The position numbers and the translations under genes were made by a program. Positions 7,663-16,262 of a stretch of 64,000 nt of DNA are shown here, in pieces. Every line of letters begins with the position of its first letter. Position 1 is the stretch's first letter. The notes under the pieces are model-generated. The model had not been told where the DNA came from. It searched no databases and was given only the letters and a program-made list of their open reading frames with translations. This DNA comes from DASRAU01 sp035638075. GTDB taxonomy: Bacteria > Acidobacteriota > Polarisedimenticolia > Gp22-AA2. Location of the stretch: positions 1-64,000 of the forward strand of contig DASRAU010000015.1 in assembly GCA_035638075.1 (NCBI GenBank), read 5' to 3'.

Positions 7663-8220
7663 GTGTCCAGAATCGGGAGGATGCCGATCGCGCTTCCGTC
7701 CGGGGTCAGCGTCAAGACCGCGGGCGGGGCGGTGACGATCGAGAAGGGGAAGGCGAAGCTGGTCCACCGCCTGCCGGAGGGGATCGGCTGCAAAGTCGAG
7801 GGCAGCACGGTCACCCTGACGCGGCGCGACGACGAGCGCCGGCAGCGGGCGCTGCACGGCCTGACGCGCGCCCTCGTGGCCAACGCCGTCAAGGGCGTGA
7901 ACGAGGGGTTCGCCAAGGACCTCGAGATCATCGGCATCGGCTACAAGGCGCAGGTCAACGGGCGGGTGCTGCAGCTGGCGCTCGGCTATTCGCACCCGGT
8001 GGACTACCCGATCCCGGAAGGGATCGACATCACCGTGGACAAGCAGACCCGCCTCACCGTCAAGGGCGCCGACCGGCAGCTCGTCGGCCAGGTCTCCGCG
8101 GAGATCCGCGGGCTGCGCGCGCCCGAGCCGTACAAGGGCAAGGGGATCAAGTACGCCACCGAGGTCATCCGCAAGAAGGCGGGCAAGGCCGGCAAGACCG
8201 GCGCGGCGGCGGGAGGCTAG
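7663..8220 (+). CDS. rplF: 50S ribosomal protein L6
   Basis: This 185-residue L6 starts at GTG 7663 (SRIGRMPIALPSGV) after GGGAGAAGGAG. It has the two repeated L6 domains, with EGIGCKVEG early and GIGYKAQV and RAPEPYKGKGIKY late. L6 lies beside the sarcin-ricin loop and the factor-binding site. Reading farther upstream would run into rpsH and is rejected. Confidence 0.97.
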   Translation: MSRIGRMPIALPSGVSVKTAGGAVTIEKGKAKLVHRLPEGIGCKVEGSTVTLTRRDDERRQRALHGLTRALVANAVKGVNEGFAKDLEIIGIGYKAQVNGRVLQLALGYSHPVDYPIPEGIDITVDKQTRLTVKGADRQLVGQVSAEIRGLRAPEPYKGKGIKYATEVIRKKAGKAGKTGAAAGG

Positions 8221-8223
8221 GCC

Positions 8224-8592
8224 ATGGTCAACGAAGTCGATCGGGAAGGCTCGCGGGAGAAGCGCCACGCGCGCGTGCGCGCCCGCCTCTCCGGCAGCAA
8301 GGAGCGGCCGCGCCTCTGCATCTTCCGCAGCCTCGGCCACATCTACGTGCAGGCGGTGGACGACGGCGCGGGGAAGACCCTCGCGCACGCCTCGTCGCTC
8401 GAGCTGCGCCAGGGGAAGAGCAACAAGGGCACCGGCAACGTCGCGGCCGCGAAGAAGGTCGGGACGCTCATCGCCGAGCGTCTCCGTGAGCTCGGCTGCG
8501 AGACGGCGGTGTTCGACCGGGGCGGTTACCTGTACCACGGCCGCGTCAAGGCGGTGGCGGACGCGGCGCGTGCCGCCGGACTGAAGTTCTAG
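8224..8592 (+). CDS. rplR: 50S ribosomal protein L18
   Basis: This 122-residue L18 has KRHARVRARLSGSKERPRL and the IYVQAVDD segment, ending in the conserved FDRGGYLYHGRVKAVADAAR. It carries 5S rRNA into the large subunit with L5. Three bases separate it from the rplF stop. Confidence 0.98.
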   Translation: MVNEVDREGSREKRHARVRARLSGSKERPRLCIFRSLGHIYVQAVDDGAGKTLAHASSLELRQGKSNKGTGNVAAAKKVGTLIAERLRELGCETAVFDRGGYLYHGRVKAVADAARAAGLKF

Positions 8593-8600
8593 GAGAATTG

Positions 8601-9110
8601 ATGAACCGGATCAAGGCGGACGGTCTCGATCTCAAGGACCAGGTGGTCCACATCAACCGCGTCACCAAGGTCGTGAAGGGCGGAAAGAACTTCCGCTTCT
8701 CCGCCCTGGTCGTCGTCGGTGACGGGCGCGGCCACGTGGGCTATGGCGCGGGCAAGGCGAAGGAGGTCCCCCAGGCGATCGCCAAGGGGGTCGAGCGCGC
8801 CAAGCGCAACCTCATCCTGATCCCGCTCAAGGGACACACCATCCCGCACCAGGTGCTGGGGATCTTCGGCGCCGGCCAGGTGCTGCTCAAGCCGGCCGCC
8901 CCGGGGACCGGCGTCATCGCCGGCGGCGCGGTGCGCGCGGTGGTGGAGTCGGCGGGGATCCAGGACGTGCTGACGAAGTCGCTCGGCACCACCAACCCGC
9001 ACAACGTCGTCAAGGCGACGTTCGAAGGGCTGCTCAAGCTGCGCGATCCGATCGCCGAGCGCCGCCGCCGCAAGGGAGCGACGACGAACGAGGGGAACGC
9101 CGATGCCTGA
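8601..9110 (+). CDS. rpsE: 30S ribosomal protein S5
   Basis: This 169-residue S5 has the double-stranded RNA-binding fold (RVTKVVKGGKNFRFSALVVVGDG). GYGAGKAKEVPQAI and the GGAVRAVVESAG motif are present. It sits near the decoding site and affects accuracy. ATG 8601 is chosen over the in-frame TTG at 8598 because AGGAGA is well placed for it. The stop overlaps rpmD by 8 bases. Confidence 0.98.
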   Translation: MNRIKADGLDLKDQVVHINRVTKVVKGGKNFRFSALVVVGDGRGHVGYGAGKAKEVPQAIAKGVERAKRNLILIPLKGHTIPHQVLGIFGAGQVLLKPAAPGTGVIAGGAVRAVVESAGIQDVLTKSLGTTNPHNVVKATFEGLLKLRDPIAERRRRKGATTNEGNADA

Positions 9111-9357
9111 GACCGCGGTGAAGGCGGCGAAGAAGAAGGCCGTGAAGAAGCCGGCCCGCGCGAAGCGCGCCGCCGCCTCGAAAACCATCACCATCGAGCA
9201 GTACGGCTCCGGCATCGGGTGCAACTTCACCCACAAGCGGGTGCTCAAGTCGCTCGGGTTCCGGAAGATCCGGCAGCGCGTCGTGCGTCCCGACAACCCC
9301 GCGGTGCGCGGCATGGTCGAGGCCATCCCGCACCTCCTCCGCATCGTGGAGAGCTGA
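9103..9357 (+). CDS. rpmD: 50S ribosomal protein L30 with basic N-tail
   Basis: Residues 28-84 are a normal L30, with TIEQYGSGIGCNFTHKRVLKSLGF and the closing NPAVRGMVEAIPHLL. The first 27 residues are a Lys/Ala-rich tail similar to histone-like tails, so the protein has 84 residues against about 60. It starts inside the last codons of rpsE and ends one base before rplO. Confidence 0.95.
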   Translation: MPETAVKAAKKKAVKKPARAKRAAASKTITIEQYGSGIGCNFTHKRVLKSLGFRKIRQRVVRPDNPAVRGMVEAIPHLLRIVES

Positions 9358-9358
9358 C

Positions 9359-9970
9359 ATGGCCGAGCGCAGGAAGACCGCCGGGAAGAAGCCCGCGAAG
9401 GGCGCCGCCCCGCGTCACAAGGCGAAGGGGGGACGCCGCCCGGCCCGCAAGGCCGGAGCGCACGCGCACGCCGCGGGCCATCCCGAGCACCGCGCCCAGG
9501 CGCCGCACGGGCGCACGGTCGGGCTCGAGCACCTCCGGCCCGCGCCGGGTTCGCGCCGCAAGCGCAAGCGCGTCGGCCGCGGCCCGGGTTCGGGCCACGG
9601 CAAGACGGCGACGCGCGGCAACAAGGGCCAGCTGTCGCGCAGCGGATCGACGGCGCAGTACTTCGGCTTCGAGGGAGGGCAGATGCCCCTCCATCGCCGT
9701 ATCCCGAAGCGCGGCTTCACCAACATCTTCCGCCGCCAGTACGCCGTCATCAACGTCGGCGACCTCGCCCGGCTGGACGGCGAGATCACGCCGGAGCGCC
9801 TGGTCGCCGAGGGGATCATCAAGAAGCTGGGGGCCGGCCTGAAGGTGCTCGGGGACGGGGACCTGGCGAAGGCGCTCGTGATCAAGGCGCACCGTTTCAG
9901 CCGTTCGGCGCGGGAGAAGATCACCGCGGCCGGCGGCACCGCCGAGGAGATCGCGGCCGCGCGCTCATGA
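9359..9970 (+). CDS. rplO: 50S ribosomal protein L15 with basic N-tail
   Basis: The L15 core begins near residue 58 with LEHLRPAPGSRRKRKRVGRGPGSGHGKTATRG and continues through FEGGQMPLHRRIPKRGF. Its 203 residues exceed the usual 145-150. The difference is a Lys/Ala/His-rich N-terminal extension. L15 is a late assembly protein. The ATG 9359 start fits the tight packing after rpmD. Shorter starts would lose no known core. The stop overlaps secY by four bases. Confidence 0.94.
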   Translation: MAERRKTAGKKPAKGAAPRHKAKGGRRPARKAGAHAHAAGHPEHRAQAPHGRTVGLEHLRPAPGSRRKRKRVGRGPGSGHGKTATRGNKGQLSRSGSTAQYFGFEGGQMPLHRRIPKRGFTNIFRRQYAVINVGDLARLDGEITPERLVAEGIIKKLGAGLKVLGDGDLAKALVIKAHRFSRSAREKITAAGGTAEEIAAARS

Positions 9971-11367
9971 TCGAAGCCGTCAAGAACATCTTCAGCATCC
10001 CCGACCTGCGCAAGCGGGTGCTGTTCACTTTCCTGATGCTGGCGGTGTACCGCGTCGGCGGTCACATCCCCGTCCCGGGGGTGAACTTCGAAGCGCTGGA
10101 ATCGCTGTTCCGGACGCAGGGGGGCGGCCTGCTCGGCTTCCTCGACCTGTTCTCCGGCGGGAACCTGAGGCGCCTGACGATCTTCGCGCTCGGGATCATG
10201 CCGTACATCTCGGCGTCGATCATCCTGCAGCTCCTGACCGTCGTGTGGCCCTACCTCGAGAAGCTGTCGAAGGAGGGGGAGGTCGGCCGCAAGAAGATCG
10301 TGCAGTACACCCGCTACGGGACGGTGCTGCTCTCCCTCATCCAGGGGCTCGGGATCGCCTTCTGGGTGGAGAACCTGAACCGCGCGGGGGGCGGCGGGCA
10401 CCCGATCGTCCCGCACCCGGGCTGGTTCTTCCGCGTGATGACGATCGTGACGCTGACCACCGGAACCGCGTTCATCATGTGGCTGGGCGAGCAGATCTCC
10501 GAGCGCGGCATCGGCAACGGCATCTCGCTCATCATCTACGTCGGCATCGTCGCCGGCCTGCCCAAGGCGATCGCGACGCTGTACCAGGACGTGACGACCG
10601 GGACGCTCAACATCTTCGCGGTCGTCCTGCTGCTGGCCCTGATGGTCGCGGTGGTCGCGGCCATCGTCTACGTCGAGCGCGCGCAGCGCAAGGTGCCGGT
10701 GCAGTACGCCCGGCGCGTCGTCGGCCGCCGCATGTACGGCGGGATGCAGACCCACATGCCGCTCCGGCTCAACACCGGCGGCGTCATCCCGGTCATCTTC
10801 GCGTCGTCGCTCATCGCCTTCCCGCTCACCGTGATGCAGTGGGCGGGGGTGCAGGGCCGCGGCGGGTTCTGGGGCGAGGTGTACCGGCAGCTCGACTACG
10901 CGGCCCCGCTGCACAGCCTGCTCTACGTCCTGGGGATCATCTTCTTCTGCTACTTCTACATCTCGATCATCTTCAACCCCATGGACGTGGCGGACAACAT
11001 GAAGAAGTACGGCGGCTTCATCCCCGGGATCCGTCCGGGGCGCAAGACCGCCGAGTACCTCGACACGATCCTGACCCGGCTGACCTTCGTCGGGGCGATC
11101 TACCTCGCGCTCATCGCGCTGCTGCCGCAGCTGCTCATCAGCGGTCTCAACGTGCAGGTGCTGCCGGTCATCGGCGGCACCCTCGACCGCGTCCTGCCGG
11201 CATTCCTGACCCAGGGGCTGGGGCTGAAGTTCTACTTCGGCGGCACCTCGCTCCTGATCGTCGTCGGCGTGGCGATGGACACCATCCAGCAGGTCGAGTC
11301 GCAGCTGATCATGAGGCACTACGACGGCTTCCTGAAGGGGGCCCGGGTGCGCGGGCGGCGCGGGTGA
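9967..11367 (+). CDS. secY: Preprotein translocase subunit SecY
   Basis: This 466-residue integral membrane channel subunit of the Sec translocon has ten predicted transmembrane helices. Family hallmarks are visible: RVLFTFLMLAVYRVGGHIPVPG at TM1, the plug-region FSGGNLRRLTIFALGIMPYISASI, the cytoplasmic loop YARRVVGRRMYGG, and FNPMDVADNMKKYGGFIPGIRPG. SecY passes unfolded proteins through or into the inner membrane with SecE, SecG and SecA. It starts at an ATGA overlap with rplO and is followed by adk after 4 bases. Confidence 0.98.
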   Translation: MIEAVKNIFSIPDLRKRVLFTFLMLAVYRVGGHIPVPGVNFEALESLFRTQGGGLLGFLDLFSGGNLRRLTIFALGIMPYISASIILQLLTVVWPYLEKLSKEGEVGRKKIVQYTRYGTVLLSLIQGLGIAFWVENLNRAGGGGHPIVPHPGWFFRVMTIVTLTTGTAFIMWLGEQISERGIGNGISLIIYVGIVAGLPKAIATLYQDVTTGTLNIFAVVLLLALMVAVVAAIVYVERAQRKVPVQYARRVVGRRMYGGMQTHMPLRLNTGGVIPVIFASSLIAFPLTVMQWAGVQGRGGFWGEVYRQLDYAAPLHSLLYVLGIIFFCYFYISIIFNPMDVADNMKKYGGFIPGIRPGRKTAEYLDTILTRLTFVGAIYLALIALLPQLLISGLNVQVLPVIGGTLDRVLPAFLTQGLGLKFYFGGTSLLIVVGVAMDTIQQVESQLIMRHYDGFLKGARVRGRRG

Positions 11368-11371
11368 CGCG

Positions 11372-12046
11372 ATGGACGAACCGTCGCGCGGTCCCGTCCG
11401 CCTGGTCTTGTTCGGGGCGCCCGGGGTCGGAAAAGGGACGCAGGCGCAGGGGCTTCAGAAGTGGTTCGGCGCGCCGCACGTCTCGACCGGGGACATGCTG
11501 CGCGCCGCGATCCGCGAGGGCACGCCGCTCGGGAAGCAGGCGCGGGCGGTCGTCGAGCGCGGCGAGCTGGTCCCCGACGCGCTCGTGAGCGCGCTCGTGG
11601 CCGAGCGCCTCGCGCAGCCCGACGTGCGCGAGGGGTTCATCCTCGACGGGTACCCGCGCACCGTGCGCCAGGCGGACGACCTGGACGCGGCGCTGAAGGG
11701 CCGTGGCTCGGCGGTGGACGTGGTGGTGAACCTGGAAGTGCCGCCGGCGGAGATCGTCGAGCGGCTGGCGGGGCGGCGGAGCTGCCCGGCCTGCGGGGCG
11801 GTGTACCACGTGCGGCTGAAGCCGCCGAAGGCCGCCGACCTGTGCGACGCGTGCGGAGGGCGGCTGACGCAGCGCCTGGACGACGCGCCGGACGTGGTGC
11901 AGGGGCGCCTGCGGGTGTACGAGGCGCAGACGGCGCCGGTGCTCGAGCACTACCGGAGCCGGGGCCTGCTCGTGGACGTGGACGGCCGGGGAACGCCGGA
12001 CGAGGTGGCGGCCCGGATCGTCGAGGCTGTGGAGCGGAGGCGGTGA
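11372..12046 (+). CDS. adk: Adenylate kinase, zinc-lid type
   Basis: This 224-residue enzyme converts AMP and ATP to two ADP. The P-loop is GAPGVGKGT near residue 16. The AMP site includes STGDMLRAAI and the LDGYPRT motif. The long lid carries CPAC and CDAC, a four-cysteine zinc site seen in many Gram-positive and deep-branching bacteria but not in E. coli. The secY-adk-map order is classical. The stop overlaps the GTG of map. Confidence 0.97.
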   Translation: MDEPSRGPVRLVLFGAPGVGKGTQAQGLQKWFGAPHVSTGDMLRAAIREGTPLGKQARAVVERGELVPDALVSALVAERLAQPDVREGFILDGYPRTVRQADDLDAALKGRGSAVDVVVNLEVPPAEIVERLAGRRSCPACGAVYHVRLKPPKAADLCDACGGRLTQRLDDAPDVVQGRLRVYEAQTAPVLEHYRSRGLLVDVDGRGTPDEVAARIVEAVERRR

Positions 12047-12804
12047 TCATCTACAAGTCGCGCGAGGAGATCGAGAAGCTCGACCGGAGCAACCGGGTGG
12101 TCACCCGTGTGCTCCAGGCCCTCAAGCGCGAGGTACGACCGGGGATCACCACGATGGACCTGGAGGAGACGGCCGAGAAGCTCTGCCGCGAGGCGGGGGC
12201 GAAGCCCGCGTTCAAGGGGTACCGGGGCTTCCCCTGTGTCCTGTGCGCGTCGGTCAACGACGAGGTGGTGCACGGCATCCCCTCCAAAGGTCGCCGGCTC
12301 AAGGAAGGGGACATCATCGGACTCGATTTCGGGGTCGTGGTCGAGGGATACTATGGGGATGGCGCGGTGACCGTGGCGGTCGGGGACGTTCCGGACCCGA
12401 CGAAGAGCCTGATGGCGGTCACCCGGGAAGCCCTGTACCGGGGGGTGGAAGCGGCCCGGCCCGGGGCGCGCGTCTCGGACATCTCCCAGGCGGTCCAGAA
12501 GCACGTCGAGGGGCACGGCTTCTCGATCGTGCGCGAGTTCGTGGGGCACGGCATCGGGACCTCGCTGCACGAGGATCCCCAGGTGCCGAATTACGTGACG
12601 CCGGGGCCGAATCCGGTCCTGCGCGAGGGGGTGGTGCTGGCGATCGAGCCGATGGTCAGCGCCGGCGCCCCCTCGGTGAAGATTCACGACGATGGGTGGA
12701 CGGCCTCCACCGTCGACGGGTCGCTGTCGGCGCACTTCGAGCGCTCGGTGGCGGTGACCGCCGACGGGCCGTGGCTTCTCGGCGGCGACGCGGAGGTGGT
12801 GTGA
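12043..12804 (+). CDS. map: Methionine aminopeptidase, type I
   Basis: This 253-residue metalloprotease removes the N-terminal methionine from nascent proteins. Metal ligands can be read in GLDFGVVVEGYYGDGA (two Asp), GHGIGTSLHE (His), AIEPM (Glu) and HFERSVAV (Glu). It starts at GTG 12043 (VIIYKSREEIEKLDRSN), overlapping the adk stop as GTGA, which gives the usual length for the short type I enzyme. Longer frames run into adk. Confidence 0.96.
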   Translation: MIIYKSREEIEKLDRSNRVVTRVLQALKREVRPGITTMDLEETAEKLCREAGAKPAFKGYRGFPCVLCASVNDEVVHGIPSKGRRLKEGDIIGLDFGVVVEGYYGDGAVTVAVGDVPDPTKSLMAVTREALYRGVEAARPGARVSDISQAVQKHVEGHGFSIVREFVGHGIGTSLHEDPQVPNYVTPGPNPVLREGVVLAIEPMVSAGAPSVKIHDDGWTASTVDGSLSAHFERSVAVTADGPWLLGGDAEVV

Positions 12805-13019
12805 GCAAGGAGGACGCCATCCAGGTGGAGGCGACGGTCGTCGAGCCGCTGCCGAACGCGATGTTCCGCCTGGCGCTGGACAACAAGCACGAGGTGCTGG
12901 CGCACATCTCGGGCAAGATGCGGAAGAACTTCATCCGCATCCTGACCGGGGACCGGGTGCTCGTCGAGCTGAGCCCCTACGACCTGTCGCGCGGCCGCAT
13001 CGTGTACCGGTTCAAGTGA
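12801..13019 (+). CDS. infA: Translation initiation factor IF-1
   Basis: This 72-residue OB-fold factor starts at GTG 12801, overlapping the map stop. It has EATVVEPLPNAMFR, the GKMRKNFIRIL strand and the closing VELSPYDLSRGRIVYR. IF-1 blocks the A site during initiation. The length is exactly that of the family. The infA-rpmJ-rpsM order is normal. Confidence 0.98.
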   Translation: MSKEDAIQVEATVVEPLPNAMFRLALDNKHEVLAHISGKMRKNFIRILTGDRVLVELSPYDLSRGRIVYRFK

Positions 13020-13044
13020 GCCGGGGGAATTCGAAGGAGACGAG

Positions 13045-13158
13045 ATGAAAGTCAGGGCTTCGGTGCGGAAGATTTGCGACAAGTGCAAGGTGATCAAGCG
13101 GGCCGGCGTGGTCCGGGTCATCTGCGGCAACCCCAAACACAAGCAGCGCCAGGGATAG
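13045..13158 (+). CDS. rpmJ: 50S ribosomal protein L36, zinc-binding type
   Basis: This 37-residue L36 starts MKVRASVRKICDKCK and has a CxxC-x12-C-x4-H zinc site ending in GNPKHKQRQG. GAAGGAGA precedes ATG 13045. The small size is normal. It stabilises the 23S rRNA near L16. Confidence 0.97.
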   Translation: MKVRASVRKICDKCKVIKRAGVVRVICGNPKHKQRQG

Positions 13159-13168
13159 GAGACGGATC

Positions 13169-13558
13169 GTGGCTCGCATTTCGGGAGTCGACCTGCCGCA
13201 GGGCAAGAGGGTGGAGATCGCCCTGACCTACATCTTCGGGATCGGCCGCTCGCGCAGCCTGCGGCTCCTGAAAAAGGCCACCGTGGACAAGGCGATCAAG
13301 GTGAAGGACCTCTCCGAGGACGAGGTGCGCCGCATCCGCGACGTCATCCAGGAGGAGGGGCAGGTCGAGGGCGACCTGCGCAAGAACGTGCAGATGGACA
13401 TCAAGCGGCTCATCGACATCGGCTCGTACCGCGGCCATCGCCACCGCCGCAACCTGCCGGTGCGCGGGCAGCGGACGCACACCAACGCCCGCACCCGGAA
13501 GGGACCGCGCAAGACGGTGGCCGGCAAGAAGAAGGCTCCGACCGGGAAGAAGGGCTAG
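13169..13558 (+). CDS. rpsM: 30S ribosomal protein S13
   Basis: This 129-residue S13 starts at GTG 13169 (ARISGVDLPQGKRVE) after ATAGGAGACG. It has the helix-hairpin-helix YIFGIGRSRSL and the C-terminal RGQRTHTNARTRKGPRK tail that touches P-site tRNA. It partners with S19 in the 30S head. Confidence 0.98.
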   Translation: MARISGVDLPQGKRVEIALTYIFGIGRSRSLRLLKKATVDKAIKVKDLSEDEVRRIRDVIQEEGQVEGDLRKNVQMDIKRLIDIGSYRGHRHRRNLPVRGQRTHTNARTRKGPRKTVAGKKKAPTGKKG

Positions 13559-13585
13559 GCGGTCGGAGAGGAACCCGAGGAGACC

Positions 13586-14083
13586 ATGGCAGACGACGAC
13601 GAGAAGCAGGAAGCCCCGGCCGAGAAGCCGGCCAAGGCGCCCAAGGCCCCGAAGGAAGCGGCCGAGGGTGGCGCCGAGGCGGGCGCGAAGGCGGAAGGCG
13701 CGAAGAAGGGCGGCGGCAAGAAGAAGGAGAAGAAGAACGTGCCGTTCGCCATCGCGCACGTCCACGCCTCGTTCAACAACACGGTGATCACCATCACCGA
13801 TCAGGGCGGGGGCGTGCTCTCCTGGTCGTCGGCCGGCTGCGTGGGCTTCAAGGGATCCCGCAAGGGGACGCCGTTCGCCGCCCAGCTGGCGGCGCAGGCC
13901 GCCGGCAACGCGGCCCGCGAGCACGGGGTGAAGCAGCTGGAGGTGCGCGTCAAGGGGCCGGGCGCCGGGCGCGAGTCCTCGGTGCGCGCGCTGCAGTCGA
14001 TCGGGCTCGAAGTGAAGACCATCAAGGACATGACGCCGATTCCGCACAACGGCTGCCGCTCTCCGAAGCGGCGCCGGGTCTAG
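13586..14083 (+). CDS. rpsK: 30S ribosomal protein S11 with charged N-tail
   Basis: Residues 50-165 are a standard S11, with HVHASFNNTVITITDQGG, the SRKGTPFAAQLAA helix and the closing PIPHNGCRSPKRRRV. S11 forms part of the platform at the E site. The first roughly 48 residues are a low-complexity Lys/Glu/Ala extension, making 165 residues against about 129. GAGGAGACC lies just before ATG 13586. Confidence 0.95.
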   Translation: MADDDEKQEAPAEKPAKAPKAPKEAAEGGAEAGAKAEGAKKGGGKKKEKKNVPFAIAHVHASFNNTVITITDQGGGVLSWSSAGCVGFKGSRKGTPFAAQLAAQAAGNAAREHGVKQLEVRVKGPGAGRESSVRALQSIGLEVKTIKDMTPIPHNGCRSPKRRRV

Positions 14084-14099
14084 GGCAAGGAGAGAACAC

Positions 14100-14729
14100 G
14101 TGGCGCGACAGCGAGGCACGGTCTGCCGGCTCTGCCGGCGCGAAGGAATGAAGCTGTTCCTGAAGGGGAGCCGCTGCTATACCGAGAAATGCGCGGTGGA
14201 GAAGCGCAACTTCCCGCCGGGCCAGCACGGCAAGCGGCGCATCAAGATGCAGGGCTACGGCGTGCAGCTGCGCGAGAAGCAGAAGGTCAAGCGGACCTAC
14301 GGCGTCCTCGAGAAGCAGTTCCGCCTCACTTTCCAGGAGGCGGCGCGCAAGAAGGGGGTCACCGGCGAGATGCTCCTGCAGGGGCTGGAGCGCCGTCTCG
14401 ACAACGTCGTCTACCGCCTGGGGCTCGCTTCGTCGCGCCCCCAGGCCCGGCAGATCGTCGCGCACGGCCACGTCAAGGTGGACGGGAAGAAGGTGGACAT
14501 CCCGTCGTACCAGGTGAAGCCGGGGCAGACGCTCACCCTCAAGGACAAGATGGGGAAGAACGTCCAGGTGCAGGCCGCCCTGCAGCTGGCGCGCGGCCGC
14601 GGTGTCGCTCAGTGGCTCGTCCAGGACGCGCAGGGTGCGCCGTCGGGCAGCGTCTCGAACCTGCCGCGGCGCGAGGAGATCACGCTGCCCATCCAGGAGC
14701 AGCTCATCGTCGAGCTTTACAGCAAGTAG
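14100..14729 (+). CDS. rpsD: 30S ribosomal protein S4, zinc-binding type
   Basis: This 209-residue S4 begins at GTG 14100. Four N-terminal cysteines at residues 9, 12, 26 and 31 form the Thermus-type zinc site. The body has NFPPGQHGKRR and the S4 RNA-binding domain (RLDNVVYRLG, then QARQIVAHGHVKVDG). S4 starts 30S assembly, and in E. coli it represses the alpha operon. It is 16 bases after rpsK. Confidence 0.97.
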   Translation: MARQRGTVCRLCRREGMKLFLKGSRCYTEKCAVEKRNFPPGQHGKRRIKMQGYGVQLREKQKVKRTYGVLEKQFRLTFQEAARKKGVTGEMLLQGLERRLDNVVYRLGLASSRPQARQIVAHGHVKVDGKKVDIPSYQVKPGQTLTLKDKMGKNVQVQAALQLARGRGVAQWLVQDAQGAPSGSVSNLPRREEITLPIQEQLIVELYSK

Positions 14730-14772
14730 TCGTCCGCCGGGGCCGACGCGCCGCCGGCAGGAGGATCGTCGC

Positions 14773-15753
14773 ATGCTTTGGAAAGGTTTCCAGAGGCCGA
14801 AGCGCCTCGAGGTCGATCACGAGACGTTGACGCCCACCTACGGGCGGTTCTGGGCCCAGCCGTTCGAGCGGGGCTTCGGGACCACCGTCGGCAACGCGCT
14901 GCGGCGCGTGCTGCTCTCCTCGGTCGAGGGGGCGGCGATCACCGCGATCAAGGTCGACGGCGTGCTGCACGAGTTCACGGCCATCCCGGGAGTCGTCGAG
15001 GACACCATCGACCTGGTGCTGAACCTCAAGCAGATCCCCATCAAGCTGAACGTCGATCACCCGGAGACGATCTACCTGCGCGGCGAGGGGGCGATGGAGC
15101 TGAAGGCGGCTCACATCGAGACCAACCCCAACGTCGAGATCCTCGACCCCGAGGTGCACATCGCCAGCCTGATGGACGAGGCGCACCTCAACATGGAGCT
15201 GCGCGTGAAGCCGGGCCGCGGCTACGTGCCGGCCGACCGCAACTTCGACCACGACCTGACCATCGGCTACATCCCGATCGACTCGGTCCACTCGCCGGTG
15301 CGCAAGGTCAACTACACGGTCGAGGACGCGCGCCTCGGCCAGACCACCGACTACGACCGCCTGACCATCGAGATCTGGACCAACGGCGCCGTGACGCCGC
15401 AGAACGCCCTCGGCCTCGGCAGCAAGCTCCTCAAGGACCACCTGTCGATCTTCGTGAACTTCGAGGAGGTTCCCGAGCTCGACATCGAGAAGGTGGACCG
15501 GGATCGCGACCGGGTGCGGGAGAACCTCCAGCGCTCGATCGACGAGCTGGAGCTGTCGGTGCGCTCGTACAACTGCCTCAAGAACGCCGACATCAAGACG
15601 ATCGCCGACCTCGTGCAGAAGAGCGAGGCGGAGATGCTCAAGACCAAGAATTTCGGGCGCAAGTCGCTCAACGAGATCAAGGAACTGCTGGCCGAGATGG
15701 GCCTGACGCTGGGGATGAAGATCGACAACCTGGCCGGCCCGCAGGCGGAGTAG
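14773..15753 (+). CDS. rpoA: RNA polymerase subunit alpha
   Basis: This 326-residue alpha subunit starts at ATG 14773 (LWKGFQRPKRL). The N-terminal domain, about residues 1-230, has GFGTTVGNALRRVLLSS for dimerisation and contact with beta. After a linker, the C-terminal domain has ELSVRSYNCLKNADIKTIADLV and FGRKSLNEIKELL, which bind UP elements and activators. The alpha-CTD determinant for UP-element binding is intact. It is followed by rplQ after 14 bases. Confidence 0.98.
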   Translation: MLWKGFQRPKRLEVDHETLTPTYGRFWAQPFERGFGTTVGNALRRVLLSSVEGAAITAIKVDGVLHEFTAIPGVVEDTIDLVLNLKQIPIKLNVDHPETIYLRGEGAMELKAAHIETNPNVEILDPEVHIASLMDEAHLNMELRVKPGRGYVPADRNFDHDLTIGYIPIDSVHSPVRKVNYTVEDARLGQTTDYDRLTIEIWTNGAVTPQNALGLGSKLLKDHLSIFVNFEEVPELDIEKVDRDRDRVRENLQRSIDELELSVRSYNCLKNADIKTIADLVQKSEAEMLKTKNFGRKSLNEIKELLAEMGLTLGMKIDNLAGPQAE

Positions 15754-15767
15754 CGGGGGAGGAGAGG

Positions 15768-16262
15768 ATGCGTCACGGGGTTCGTCTCAAGAAGCTGGGC
15801 CGCACGTCGAGCCACAGGCTCGCCCTGCTGCGCAGCCTGTCCACCTCGCTGTTCAAGCACGAGCGCATCCGCACGACCGTGCCCAAGGCGCGCGAGCTGC
15901 GGTCGTTCGCGGAGCGGCTCATCACGCTGGCGCGCCGGGACGACCTGCACGCGCGCCGGCAGGTGGTCCGCCAGATCGCCGACAAGGAGGTCGTCAAGAA
16001 GCTCTTCTCGACCCTCGGGCCGCGCTTCGCGACCCGTCCCGGCGGCTACACGCGCACCATGAAGCTGGGGCCGCGCCAGGGGGACGGCGCCGAGATGGCG
16101 TTCATCGAGCTGGTCGGCTCGGAAGGGCTGTTCAAGAAGCAGCGCGAGGAGCGCCAGGCCAAGAAGGACCGGCGCGCCGCCTCGCTGCGCAAGAAGGCCG
16201 AGGAGGCCACCCCGCCCGAAGAGAAGGAAGGGGAAGGCTCCTCCGGCGCCGCCGCGGGCTAG
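15768..16262 (+). CDS. rplQ: 50S ribosomal protein L17 with charged C-tail
   Basis: The first 125 residues are L17, with MRHGVRLKKLGRTSSHRLALLRSL, the HERIRTTVPKARELR stretch and a GGYTRTMKLGPRQGDGAEMAFIEL end. The final 40 residues are a Lys/Glu-rich extension, giving 164 residues against about 120. It ends the translation cluster. Its TAG shares the palindrome CTAG (16259-16262) with the stop of the convergent hldC, which leaves no room for a terminator between the two operons. Confidence 0.96.
   Translation: MRHGVRLKKLGRTSSHRLALLRSLSTSLFKHERIRTTVPKARELRSFAERLITLARRDDLHARRQVVRQIADKEVVKKLFSTLGPRFATRPGGYTRTMKLGPRQGDGAEMAFIELVGSEGLFKKQREERQAKKDRRAASLRKKAEEATPPEEKEGEGSSGAAAG

Noticed and set aside
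9415..11319. Long minus-strand frame opposite rplO-secY
   Set aside because: It runs through two certain genes and translates to His/Asp/Arg/Gln-rich sequence without any domain. It is a composition shadow.
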